Positions 47,459 to 58,566 of a DNA stretch of 64,000 bases are shown piece after piece. The translations under genes and the position numbers were made by a program. Origin of the DNA: Paragyromitra xinjiangensis. Its lineage: Eukaryota; Ascomycota; Pezizomycetes; Pezizales; Discinaceae. Below the pieces are notes generated by a model. It did not search any database. It was not told the DNA's origin and saw nothing but the letters and a program-made list of their open reading frames with translations. Where the stretch lies: assembly GCA_038503065.1 (NCBI GenBank), contig JBCAMK010000012.1, positions 1,240,001 to 1,304,000 on the forward strand. The letters are read 5' to 3'. How positions within the stretch are numbered: position 1 is the first letter of the stretch; each line of letters opens with the position of its first letter.

Positions 47459-48149
47459 ATGCCTCCCATTAGAACAAATAGAAACCGAAAGCCGCCTCCA
47501 GATGGTTTCGATGATCTTGAGGACACGCTCCTCGAGTTCGCCAACAAGATGAAGGACGGTAAGCTAAGCTTCTCTCCCTGATCTTTTTCTTTGCCCGCGC
47601 GCTCATCCCCACATCCACCTCACTCTAGGAAAGAGATCCAGACTAATATGGGAATTGCCACGCTTCTGCAGCCGAGAACGCGCCTCACGAGGGGAAACGG
47701 AAGAATGAGGCCACATGGGAGATCTTCAAAATATCGCATCAACGTCAGTTCCCTCCACACTCCTTCGTACACAGCAAGCGCACGTGAAGCTAATCGGAGT
47801 ATGCCAGCGCAGGTTCGAGATACATATATGACCTCTATTACAGTAAAGAAGCGATCTCGAAAGACCTTTACAACTGGTTATTGAAGAACGGATACGGCGA
47901 TGCAAATCTCATAGCAAAATGGTAGGGTCGCTACCTCTCGCCTACCTTTGCCTTGGTCTAACATGGATGTGGGGTAATAGGAAAAAGCAGGGCTACGAGA
48001 AGCTTTGTTGTCTTCGCTGCATACAAGCGAAGGAAAACAACTTTAACGCGACGTGTATCTGCCGCGTACCCAAGGCACGGCTCGGAACGGAACAGCAGAC
48101 TGTTGAGTGTGTGAGTTGTGGTTGTAGAGGTTGTGCTTCTGGCGATTGA
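47459..48149 (+). CDS. BUD31: Splicing factor BUD31 (G10/CWC14)
   Basis: Exons are 47459-47558, 47672-47743, 47813-47921 and 47981-48149 (450 nt, 149 aa; the family is about 145-157). BUD31 is a zinc-binding spliceosome component that contacts the U6 and pre-mRNA catalytic region. The N-terminus has [19 protein letters not shown], the G10 signature. The spliced middle reads [19 protein letters not shown] and [19 protein letters not shown]. The cysteine-rich zinc clusters follow: [17 protein letters not shown], and [10 protein letters not shown]. The three introns are 113, 69 and 59 nt, with phase 1, 1 and 2 junctions. With CWC21 nearby, two small spliceosomal genes sit within 10 kb, probably by chance. 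Confidence 0.96.
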
Positions 48150-50258
48150 GTGTGGGGCTGGACTTGCGTGCGTAAGAATTTAGGGGCGAGCAGTCATTTG
48201 CAGAGGCACAGGATGAGTACCTATTTGGCAGTGGGGGAGTGAGCTAGTGGATCCATTGCAAAAAAGGGGTTAGAAATGAGGCTGAGGCTGAGGCAGACGG
48301 TTTCGTTTTTGTGTACTATAGCTAGGTATTGAGCGGATATCTTTTCGTCGGTCCAATTTGAAACATTATATCTTTCTTCGTTTGCTCCTGCTTCTGTCGA
48401 TTGATTAATTGATTGATAACTCATACACGCTCCTGCTTCCGTCAACTAGAGACAATGATAGTACATGTGCCTAAGCTTGGCCCACCAAAACTTTAGCCAA
48501 TAAAATTTACGTATTCAGGATCACTATTCCTTAGCATAGATTTTGTGGTAAACTACCTACCTAGTCGTCTGTCTTTTTTTTGGATTGTGCTTGGGTAGTT
48601 CACGGGACATGACGGAACAGCTTTCACGTTTTTTTTGAAAGTTCCTAAATCTTCTCTCGATCTACGAATAGTACTTTCCCCGGCGTCGGATCTTGTATTG
48701 TATCACAACGGCAGATATAAGTATTTCGACAAACGTCGGATCAAACGACTCGGCCGAGAAAAACAAATGAATCATACACTAAAGACGGCAAAGGGGAAAG
48801 CAACCCGGAAGGCCTGCAACACGGACATGGCCACGATCGCGCATGCGGAACCAGGTGAGAGGTCAAGGGAGGAGCACATAGTATATGTATATTCCTTTGG
48901 ATAATGAATGCTAATCTCGGCTTCTCGACTTAAATAATACGCTGGCTATTCTCCTGTGCGAGGGTTAGAGGAAACTGTTACGGCAGCCTAGCTCATATCG
49001 ACAGCTCCAATAATAGCTGGTGTATCAACTTAAAAGGGGTTTATACGAGTCGTCACATTGTCATCGGACCTAGGTTTGTTTGTCTCCGGGAATCGTCCTA
49101 TGCGATATCGACTGAAAAGGGTCATTACGCTAAAAGCCGATACATACCGAGTTAACTTGAGTTTGTGGTAGTTGTAAGTCTGTGATTATGGAGTTGTGCT
49201 TTATGCGTGTAATATGCGTTTGGCTCTGTATTTCTGAGAGGGATTGGTGTAATTTGTTGGTGGGTCATTCCTATTATAATGCTAATTTTGCAATAAATGG
49301 AAGTAAGATAGATATAATTTTTGTTGCGCGCAGTGGCAACTACATGTAGACGTGATGAATTGTTAGCGTATGTTAGCCATATCTCTCGGCAAGATGATTG
49401 GGATACTTTCTGTTCAGCATTGCATTGATTCAGGATCACTGTTGTAGGTTTAAGAAGTGGATGAAGGGGTATGTGGAAGAGAGTGAGAAAGGATGGAGAT
49501 AGGTACTGGCCACACAAGTGTTGCTTATCACTATGTGGAAGTGTGCTTGCTAGAATTCGCCTCAAGAAGGTATCTCTTAGTCTATTTTCCCTGGCCGTAG
49601 AGCCTCGGGGCGTTGCAGCATATTCGCCGTGTCATGATCGATCACTCGCCTGTCAATAGAAAAAATCTATTAGGAACTGCTTTGATAGATAGATAGATAG
49701 ATAAATCATAAACGCTTAGGAAGTGCTTCCTAATATATATCTGAAAGTTGACAGGTACTAGTATATGTAGTGTAAAGTTGGGCTTTTTTAAGTGATAGGT
49801 CTTCATCACTCGCGACGCATTTACTAGTATTTCACAGATACTACGTGTACTATTAAGGCATCTATCTTGAGGGCCCCAGTTAAAAAAAGATAGGATTTTC
49901 TAAAGTTAAGCGAAAATATGAGCCTGAAATTTTAGAACTTAATACAGAATCCGAAACAGGAAGTCTCACTCGGTGGTACCGCAGGGGTGGCTGCTTTATA
50001 AGGGTATAAATTCTAGTCTGGAGTAAACCCTTATAGGCTGATTGAACCGGATTTATAACGATAAACTTTGCTATTGATATAAAATATTCTGAGACTATGT
50101 AAAGGAATAAGATACCGCTCGCGGATGTGCGGAATTAAAAGAGTAGCGTCCTACTGGTCGAATGCAATTAAAGTATAAATAAATTAAAATAACCCTACCC
50201 TAGACTTTTGGCGAGGTAGAGAGAGAAAACAACAGGGAAAGTCCTCCATAGCAATGCA
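48150..50258. other. 2.1-kb intergenic region, no gene seen
   Basis: This is AT-rich, with a GATA tract at 49684-49703. The two similar sequences CTCCTGCTTC(T/C)GTC near 48386 and 48430 form a short direct repeat. Frames at 48635-48904 and 49152-49565 have no family features. Confidence 0.4.
49684..49703. repeat. (GATA)5 microsatellite
   Basis: Five perfect GATA units. Confidence 0.9.
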
Positions 50259-53200
50259 CTACTCATCCGTTAAATCGATCACGTGCCTCGTTCTTTTCCT
50301 CTTCTTCCCCAAATTTGTAGTCCGAATGTCCCTGCTGCTACTAGCATCAGTATTCTCGTTCGCCCCTCCTAGGGATGGCAACGGAGTGCGACGATTTCCA
50401 CTAGAAGAGCCTGCTTCAGACCCGTGGCGGTCCATCGCACTTGCTGTCATACGCGCATGATCTTGTAATCGCCGCTCTTGCATCTGTTTCTCCTCCTGCT
50501 CACCCAATACTACAGCTTCTTCCATCTCTTTCCCCCAACCCATCCCATAGTCTCTGATACCCATCTGAATAATAGGAAATAGACCCCCGAATATCTCCTT
50601 CCTGGTTTGCTCGTCCCCAATCTCGATGAAACTTCTCTCGATTTGAGCCCGTACTCTATCCCATTTATCGATGATGTCGGCGGCCGATAGTCCTACCTTG
50701 TTGATTGTAATCGTTCCTAGGACATTGTTTCTGCGACTGTACATTCGTGATGGTAGTGGGTCATTGCGGATACCTATATGCTTTCTACCTCGCAACTTTT
50801 GTTCTAGATGTTCTCGTAGGGGATAACTAAGATGGTAGGAGACAGTTTGCTGCCAAGGGTCGGAAAGGAAGATGTCTACCGCACTGCAGTTCGGGCAACA
50901 AGGTGGTTGCCCTGCCGCTCGCATTGTTTGTAAACTAAAATCTTGTCCTGGACGAGGCCTAGGCCCTAGGGTTGGCAGAATGCGATCTACGAACATGTTT
51001 TTGATGAAACTTGCGTACGGTTCTATCGTGACGAGGGTATTATGCCGCTCGAGTGTTTGCACGACACGTTTGATAATTGCCATGAGTGTGATTGGATATT
51101 GCCCTTTCAGTCTCCCCAATTCAGCATCCATAGGTTTAGGGATGGCTTGGATTTTCAGAATTATTTCGTTGGCGAGGTCCGCACGTCCCATCTCCAGAAC
51201 CTTATATAAAAGTGGTAGGGTGTCGGCGCTAATCGAGAAATGGCCTGCATCTTTTGTCAAGTTGATTTGAGCTTCATGAGCGTGGACAACCTCCGGAAGA
51301 GTATCGTTAACCCAATTGACAACGGGATATTGCTGCCAAAGCGAAATCCAGAAAGAGGTGTTTGAGTAGTCCTTTTTGAGATTCGAAAGTATGCTATAAA
51401 TACACAACGATTTATGAGGATTACTTGTAATTCCTTTGGGGGTGATAGAATTGAGGAAGGCGTATATACCAGGTCTGGAACAACTCTGGCCCCACAAGGT
51501 CAAGGAGCCCCCTGAAACTTTCCGGCTTAACTTCTTCAGAGATTGAAACCGCATCGATGAGTCGTTTCACAATGGCCTTTAGTTCATCTGGTTGTTGACG
51601 GTAGAGTTGCATAGCTACGCGCAACTGATTCACAATTCCTTTAGTATTCGAAATGCATCGCTGGACGCTACGCATTTAATCCTCCCGGTTAGCTTGACCT
51701 CTCCGCATTGTAGTATTTCCTGGGATGACATACACATCCCTAACACCATCCACCCCAAAAACCTCTGCCGCCTGCGTCATTTTCGCTATGTCGGTTGACT
51801 GAGTGAGATCGACCACCTTCAGGAACAGGTCTAATCGTTTCTCCTCCAGAGCAAACTCCATCAATTTGTCGGCGCAACGTTGCTCCTTCGGTTGTAGCCC
51901 GCGTGGTCCATATGGTCCATATGTATACGCTGGTGTAGCTGCAAGTGCCGCACCAAGCTGCGCAATAATTTTTTCTCCGAATTTAAGACGTTTTCCTTGG
52001 TCAATTTCTGCCTGTGTCCACAAAGTGCAGTCGAGGAAGAGGGCAGTGTCCCATTTGTATGCTAGGTCGATCACAGATTCTGCATGTGCTTTAGTAGGCC
52101 AAAGAATAATTGCGGTGCGTTTATACCAGTAATCGAGTGTTGCCTCTGCATTGCCAGTGTATCCTTCGTAACTTTTGGTGTTAGGTTCTTCTTCATCCCA
52201 GTAACCTGCAGGTATACAATCATCTTGTTCAAAGGTTGGGCCGAAATCCGGGGGAAGAACACCTCCAGTTTTACAATTGACGAAATTTTTGGCAATCAAT
52301 GATTCTTCGATAATGTCGTCCATTGTCTTGTCCTCGGGGTCATCGTCACTATCGTCCTCGTCGTATCCGTACCCATACCTCCCACGTCTCCTATACCCGT
52401 AATAATTATCATCTACGACCGTCCCAGTTTTCTGATACTCCATCTGAGCTAGATAGAACTCGAATCCTAGTTCTTTTGCCAAATCTAGAAGTGCTAGACC
52501 TCGGCACTTGTCTGCCCCCTTTAACGCCCCGATTTTCTGGCTGTTTAAAGCTTGCTCTGAATACTCATGTTCTAACATCCAAGCTACTAAGTTGGGGCTC
52601 TCCGGGTCGTATACATTCCGGTTCCATGTCTTCAAAACCCACCGTAGCTCCTCTATCTGGGATTGTGTGTTTGGTAGACGCGGTACAGCCCCAGGCCGCT
52701 GGTAGATTAGATTGTAGGAGAGGGCGAGACGATACCCCGAGGTTACTGGAGAAACAGAATGTAGAATATCGGTATACCAGGCAGCATATGATGTATTTGT
52801 AACTGAAGTGGGTCCTCCGAAGTCGAATTTCTTTTGCATGTTTGAGTGAGAGACATGGACGACGCCGCCAGTATAAGATGAAGGAAGAACGACCATCAAG
52901 GTGCCAAACATGCCAGGGGTCTTCTCCGTACTACTGAGGGTTAATGATATTTCGCCCAGGATTTAAAGTGTTCACTTACTCCTTATGTGGGAGGAAATGG
53001 CCGCCTTCTTTGTATAGTAAGGCCTTATAGAGTTCGCACTTCACGGTCTGTGCTGCATCCAATATCCCTAAATCATCGGCTGCTTTTACCAGAATCTCTT
53101 TTTCGATCCACTCCTTCCAAGCAGGATTTAAAAATTGGACCTGGTTAGGCTGGAGCTCCCAAGTATCCCGAACATTCGTGTCCACGACTGTTTTTTCCCC

Positions 53201-53818
53201 ATGACCAAATGGAGCCTGGGCTGCAGCAGTAACGATGGCCTCCGCGTCGCGGCTGGAGAGCGGGAGACCGACAATCCCGATCCCATCAATTGAAAGTACC
53301 GGATTAGGAGCAGAGGTAAAAGTGCCGGAGGTAGCAAATGTGCCATTGTCCTCGATGGCTTGAAGGGCTGTGTAGATATTTTCAGATATCTCAGATGGAT
53401 CCATCGTTTCTTCCTCCACCTCCTCGTCCCCCAACTCTATGACTTCTCCCTGATTATTCTGATTGCTCTCCTCTTCCACAATTATTACTCCATCATTGTC
53501 TTCTGATCTCTCTATCGTATTTTCTCTTTCTTGAATCTGATCTTGCATATTATCTGCCCTTCCATCGCTTCCATCATCTTCTCTATCCCCTGCTTCAGGT
53601 TGTCGTTCTTCGCCCTGAACTTCGCTTGCAGGCCCATTCTCGACCTCTGTGTTTTTGACTTCGGCTTCTTCGTTCGAAGACTCTGCGTTGGCTTTAGGGT
53701 CTTTGATTTCCGTATCTCCTGTTTCAACTTCCATAGCTTCTGGGATATATATTTCTTGGTTTTTATGGCTGATTTCTGAATCCAATTCCATCGGGGGAGG
53801 AGATGTGGAATGCGACAT
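50259..53818 (-). CDS. Large 2OG-Fe(II) dioxygenase-like protein
   Basis: Exons on the minus strand are 52980-53818, 51734-52930, 51470-51667 and 50259-51393 (3369 nt, 1122 aa). An acidic, Glu-rich disordered N-terminus (residues 1-165) precedes a prolyl-4-hydroxylase-type 2OG oxygenase domain. The iron triad is HKD (His278, Asp280, rebuilt across the first intron) and HSVSPVTSGYR (His337, with Arg347 for 2-oxoglutarate). A long helical C-terminal region follows, with CCPNC at about residue 880 and a basic tail (GKKRKRTRHVIDLTDE) that resembles a nuclear signal. Intron 2 (51668-51733, 66 nt; GTATGT, GCTAACC, GTAG) removes an in-frame TAA that would otherwise split the gene. The substrate is unknown; a protein hydroxylase or demethylase role is only a guess from the fold. 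Confidence 0.87.
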
Positions 53819-54393
53819 GGCGTGAATCAGAGCTCAGCCAGTAGTTTGAACTGGACGATGAGATTGGGGGGTGAGGCTAAAGGTGAAGACGCGTCGTTGG
53901 GACCGCGCCGCGGTTCGTGACTGAATCAAGGTTGTGTCTGCCACACTAATTTGGGTGTAGGTATTACTTTGTGGAATTGCTCAAGACGAAAGTTAAAGAT
54001 GCGAATACCCCCGTGTTGTGGTTATTGGGGGTTTCCTAGGATCATTATCGCGGGACTTCGTGCGCCCGAGGGATTGGTCCGTGAGTTCAACCCAATTGCT
54101 TAGCATCATCTATAAATATGTAAATGCATGTCGAATATGCTTTCATCCTTCAATTGAGATCGTAACTATCTTTATTAGAGAATAACTATTATTTGAAGTT
54201 ATTTCTTGTTATAATAAACGATATCCCTTCATATGATGTCATTACAATTGGATTGTGGGGCTAGCAAGCAGGGATTAAACATGCATCCTTGGGAAAGCTT
54301 ATTTTGACGGTATCCTCTCAACTTCTTGTCGATGCACGCTACATTTCGATCTTGACGACATCCCACGAAGCAAAGGTTTTGCAATTGGCAATC
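53819..54393. promoter_or_regulatory. Divergent promoter region, 2OG protein and PET100
   Basis: This is 575 bases between two start codons pointing outward. It holds AT-rich stretches near 54110-54230. No conserved site is recognised. Confidence 0.4.
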
Positions 54394-54795
54394 ATGGGCG
54401 GCAGTAATCTGGAAGTTTTTAAGGTTATTTTGCGACTGTGTTTTTATTTCTGTTGCTAGTGAGAGGAGAGAAAGTTAGCTGACTTTTTCGTCCCAGTTCG
54501 GAGTGTATGGATACCCTACCTTATCATCATCACTTGATTCGACTTCTAACTAGTGGCTGGTATACGAGTGAGCAGGTACATTATGTTTCCCATTGCAGTA
54601 ATGTACTACTTTGGCACCAACCTCGATAATCGCTTCTCTGTTCCAGATTTCTGGCCAAAGGCAGATCAGACGCACAAGATCCCGTTCGAGCGCGACGAGA
54701 TTAGGGCCGAATTGGAACGACTGAGGAAGAAGAGACTCGAAAGAAGAGCGAAGAGAATAGAGGTTCACGAAGCCCCGGGGAATCAAGAATCATAG
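54394..54795 (+). CDS. PET100: Cytochrome c oxidase assembly chaperone PET100
   Basis: Exons are 54394-54423, 54497-54504 and 54576-54795 (258 nt, 85 aa). PET100 is an inner-membrane protein needed to assemble cytochrome c oxidase. The spliced start MGGSNLEVFKFGVYIMFPIA followed by VMYYFGTNLDNRFSVPDFWP is the family hallmark. One membrane segment spans about residues 10-26. The C-terminus is a highly charged helix (RAELERLRKKRLERRAKR). Exon 2 has only 8 nt (TTCGGAGT, coding Phe-Gly and part of Val). It is bounded by CAG on the left and the donor GTATGG on the right; the next acceptor is GAGCAG. Without this micro-exon the conserved FG(V/L)Y cannot be made. The unspliced frame starting near 54553 gives a wrong N-terminus. 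Confidence 0.94.
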
Positions 54796-56027
54796 TTTAT
54801 TCGGGGAGTGGGTGGGAAGGCTCAACGGGATTGTGGGTGCTGGGAGGCCGCGCTCCTTGGTTTTGTTTGGAAATAGGTAGTGCTTGATCTTAAACACAAG
54901 GCATTCCGATGTGTCCCGTGATCTCTTAAGCGAACGGTACTTCCTTCGTTTGCTTTTGTGTAGTTGAGAGATATGAACTTTTTCCCTTCGACGCTGCGGT
55001 TTATTTCTGGGCAAGATATCAACAATCATAAACCTCTTCCGCGGGTGTAGTTTTAATCTAGTAGTGCTTACATTAAATGTCCAGCTAAATCTGGCGGGGC
55101 TGGAAGCTTTTTATCTGGCCGTAAATATGTTTGAGGGTATAGGAAGTTGGCGAGTGGGAGGGTGCAGGATCATCAGGTGCAGCGCTCGCGTGATGTGATT
55201 TCTCCTTAGAATCTATTGAGATAGGTTTGATGATATATCTGCATTTTTAGCAATTTTCAATGATCGTTTGGACGTGCTGGCTTCCGGCGTAGTCGAGGAT
55301 TAGGTCTTACTTGGCCTGATTGGAAAAATCTTATTGCCCATCGGTCCTCATATGGCTCAGGATAGCCACATGCCTAACCGAGTGGTCCAAGGCGTGGAGC
55401 CCCCCCATCTTGAATGTACCTCACAGAGCTGGAGATCTAGTCATGGGAAACTGAGAGGCGTAGTGGGATATCGTAAGAATGTGACGATGGGAAACAACCC
55501 GTGGGTGTAAACACTGAGCTGTTAGAAGCTGCCCATTGCGAGCCGGATTCTCTAAGCACTACCACTGGAATTACATTCGAGGGGAACTATGAGCAAGCTT
55601 GATAGTGCGCAGAACCTGTAAGCCCTATCAGCTACAGTCGGGTGGGCCTCCATTTTTTCTTCTCTGAAACCATCATTTATCGCTGGCTCGGAAAGAATAG
55701 CTACATATACCTTTCATTTATTTTCTTTGGTAGGTTGGAGGAGGGGCTCTTCTTGGATTTTTCTCATTCAAACTTATGTGGGGACTCCTTTGCATATATC
55801 CATCCTGAAAGATTTTCTATCTCTCAACTCACTGCTTCCCCCATCCCAGCCCAACCCACATCTTCTCTCGATTTTCTCCCAATTGTCCACTATCTACCCT
55901 ATGAAGTTGTTCTCTTCCACAATTTACTACATTACCTCTCTACCCTCCATTTTTAGCCCCACTTTAAGCTTTTCGGCTCCAAGGCACCCCCCACACACTC
56001 CCCAGTATTTGTCGCATCGCGAACACG
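54796..56027. other. Intergenic, no gene seen
   Basis: This is the 3' flank of PET100 and the upstream region of the small basic protein gene. The last 250 bases are pyrimidine-rich, as in a promoter or leader. A tRNA-like D-arm near 55378 has no matching T-arm. Confidence 0.4.
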
Positions 56028-56461
56028 ATGGAACTCGTTTCAGAGAGAGGAGAGCGTGTAACTTATAGCCACGAGAAAAAAACTGGGAAAAGTAAAGTCA
56101 CCTTCCGCTGCTGCGCGGGCGGCCACAAGGATAGGATTACCATCGTCAAAGCCCCCAAAGGGGGGCTACCGAGTGTGAGCACCTCTCGTGCTAAAGTTAG
56201 ACATAGCTATATGTTTTTCAAGTCCTTGAGAGCGTATAAGAGGAGCCATGCGTACGCAACCCATGAGCACAATGACTTCGTCAAGTTCAACAATCGTCTC
56301 TATCTCGTGCGTCTTCCCATCTTGAGGCTCAAAGTCTGGACTCCCACCAGGGAACAGGCTGATATCATCCTTATTGCCAGTAAGTTTCCGAAATCCGTTA
56401 GTTTGGTTCGGGGGTCGCTGACGTTGCTCTAGCGGGGATGTATTCTCCTCCCGACTATTAG
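56028..56461 (+). CDS. Small basic orphan protein
   Basis: Exons are 56028-56379 and 56433-56461 (381 nt, 126 aa). The intron (56380-56432, 53 nt) has donor GTAAGT, branch GCTGACG and acceptor CTCTAG, and gives the end ILIATGMYSPPDY. Unspliced, the frame ends three residues-worth into the same region as a 134-aa variant. The protein is basic, with Arg/Lys/His-rich stretches (KVRHSYMFFKSLRAYKRSHAY) and a hydrophobic-basic segment (RLYLVRLPILRLKVW). I see no signal peptide and do not recognise a family. The ATG context and the pyrimidine-rich upstream DNA support a real gene, but it could be a chance frame. Confidence 0.45.
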
Positions 56462-57195
56462 GTGGGGGGGGGGTTTATACGGAGGATTTCTTATTGTCAG
56501 ATGATTTTTGGGATGGGAGTTTTGGCTTCTTTCTTTTGTCTGGAGTAATTTTGTTGTTCTTTTCGCGACTGGTTTTGTGAATACCTTAGATTTATTCAAT
56601 CGTACACACGACCGCAAATGGCTGTGGATCTATATACATGTATCAGTCTGAAATCTTTTGAGAGATGATTTACAAAGAGAAAAGAAAGTGGTTTACGAAT
56701 CAATTCTCGTCGTAGGACAGTTTTTGGCGGTGTTCGGGCGACCCCTCGTTCGTTTCTCTCTTGATAACCTTTTGTGGGGATGTGGCATCTTTAAAAAATT
56801 TCGCAAAATTCCGGGCTTTAGGGGCGAGACGGGGTAGTTTTTCGGAGGGCTTCATACAGGGATATATCTGAGTTCGAAAGACCCCTCTATGGGTCTAGTA
56901 TGGGCTTTTAATCTCTAAGATGCCGTGAAGAGCTCACCTGTGACTTGTGGCGGCTAAGGAATCACGCGTGATGTAATTCGACATAGTATAACCGCCATGT
57001 GATCTGACGATGTCCTCTAACCATGCCTAAGAAGGTAGTTACTCGAAGATGCCAACTTTCATCGGATCAACACCGCTCGTGAGATTTCTTTCGCAATTAG
57101 TGAGTCGCCGTCGATGAAGCATATAAGAAAGAACTACACCAAGTAAAAATTCAAGCTGCCCTCTCATGCGTACCGAAAGTAAATGGTATTAATAT
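56462..57195. other. Intergenic, converging 3' ends
   Basis: This lies between the basic orphan and TACO1. A G-run occurs at 56462-56475. I see no gene. Confidence 0.45.
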
Positions 57196-58311
57196 CTATG
57201 GTTTAACGTTCGTATATACCTCATTCACACTATCCGAAGCTTCTAATTGATCTTATATTCACCTATCCATTAGCGATATCACCGACTTCCGAGATAGGTA
57301 GACGTACCCATGAGCTTCGCGAAATGCTCTTCTTCTTTGCTGCCTTCCGCTATCTCCACCAGCGTGTCTTCATTTGGGACCCAAGCTATGACACTGCTCA
57401 AAATCTGCACCTCCGGCAAGCGAGCTTTCAATTCCTCCGCCACAGCAGAAGTTCTGCTAGGATCCGTGGTAATTTCAATACCTTTTCCGTCCTCTTCCTC
57501 AAACTCCTCTACATCTTCCGTACCGTCTATTTCCAAGCTCGATTCGAGAATAGTGTCGAAATCCGCCTTACCAGGTGAGATACGGATTACTCCTCTTTTA
57601 GTGAAAAGGTACGATGTGGGCGTGGTAGTGCCACCACATTTGGTGATGATGGACTTTGTTTCTTGGAGCGTGCGTAGCTTGTTGTCTGTAACGCATTCAC
57701 TTTACCAGTATCCCATCAGCATCCCACATAATTGCCTAAAGCCATTGAGTAGATGGCACAACCTACATTACCAATGCTACCGAACCGGGTCCCATGCATT
57801 CCATTATGAGCGTTTCTAGAGCTACACCTGACGGAGATATGCCTTGACCGCGCTTGACAGCACCTTCTATCCGTTCCTTCGGCATTCCAGCTATAATTGA
57901 GGTACTAGTTAGTTCCGGGGAAAGGTTTGACATATCTGGCTGATTAATGAAGGGGATCTCACACCCTTCTTCGCTGCTGCAATTGCTGCGGTTAAACGGA
58001 GGTTTCCATCGATTCCACCAGCTAGAAATATGTTAATTGAGATTTTGCTAAAAATAAGAAGGTATATTAAGGATAAGTAGGATACTTTTCGACGCCATGC
58101 CAATCTCCTGAGAAAATTTCGAGAAGGCGAAACTCCTTTTTGCGTCATTGGCGCCTTTGTCGTGTCGGATCTTGCTCCATCTATTGTGGCCTGATTGGAA
58201 GGAGGTTGATGTGGAGAATAAGCATTGGTAGGGGCGAGTGCTTAGAGATATTTTTAGGGGTTTTGCGCATTTGAGGGATCGGTGAAAGAGAGACATAGAC
58301 TGGTGCCGCAT
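57196..58311 (-). CDS. Mitochondrial translational activator TACO1 (YebC family)
   Basis: Exons on the minus strand are 58086-58311, 57965-58021, 57767-57890, 57308-57699 and 57196-57242 (846 nt, 281 aa). The N-terminus is a mitochondrial targeting sequence (Arg/Ser-rich, few acids), followed by the YebC hallmark GHNRWSKIRHDKGANDAKR. Spliced text continues LRLTAAIAAAKKAGMPKERIEGAVKRGQG, ECMGPGSVALVIECVTDNKLRTL and KCGGTTTPTSYLFTKRG, all family signatures. The C-terminus EVYTNVKP comes from a final 47-nt exon. The bacterial relative helps ribosomes through polyproline; the mitochondrial one promotes translation of COX1. The start at 58311 is the first ATG of the frame. It shares a 255-bp divergent promoter with LAA1. 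Confidence 0.94.
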
Positions 58312-58566
58312 TTTGGATAATATTAGGCGTCTGGAGTGGTGTCTGAAACTGTCAATGATTTTCAAGATAGATCATATCATCGAACTCATGCAGGAGGGCT
58401 GTGAAAAATTACCCGGTCTGCAGAAACGGGCTAGCGCCAAGCGTGGTATTGTGTAGCCTCAGTCAACTGAGCGGGCACGCCCCTAAAGAACCTCCCCAAA
58501 AAGCGAAACATCCCGCGACAATATCAATACCCTCGCAAATAGCTGACTACAGCATCACAATTCATT
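58312..58566. promoter_or_regulatory. Compact divergent promoter, TACO1 and LAA1
   Basis: Only 255 bases separate the two start codons, so the genes must share a bidirectional promoter. I recognise no specific factor site. Confidence 0.55.

Noticed and set aside
51676..51678. TAA taken as evidence for a pseudogene in the dioxygenase gene
   Set aside because: It lies within a 66-nt intron with consensus donor, branch and acceptor that keeps the frame.
54553..54575. Alternative GTG-initiated N-terminus for PET100
   Set aside because: It reads AGIRVSR, unlike the family; the spliced model with the 8-nt exon gives the conserved N-terminus.
55365..55460. tRNA-like D-arm (CCGAGTGGTCCAAGGC) resembling tRNA-Leu/Ser
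   Set aside because: No B box (GGTTCGAATCC-like T-arm) and no matching acceptor stem follow within tRNA distance.
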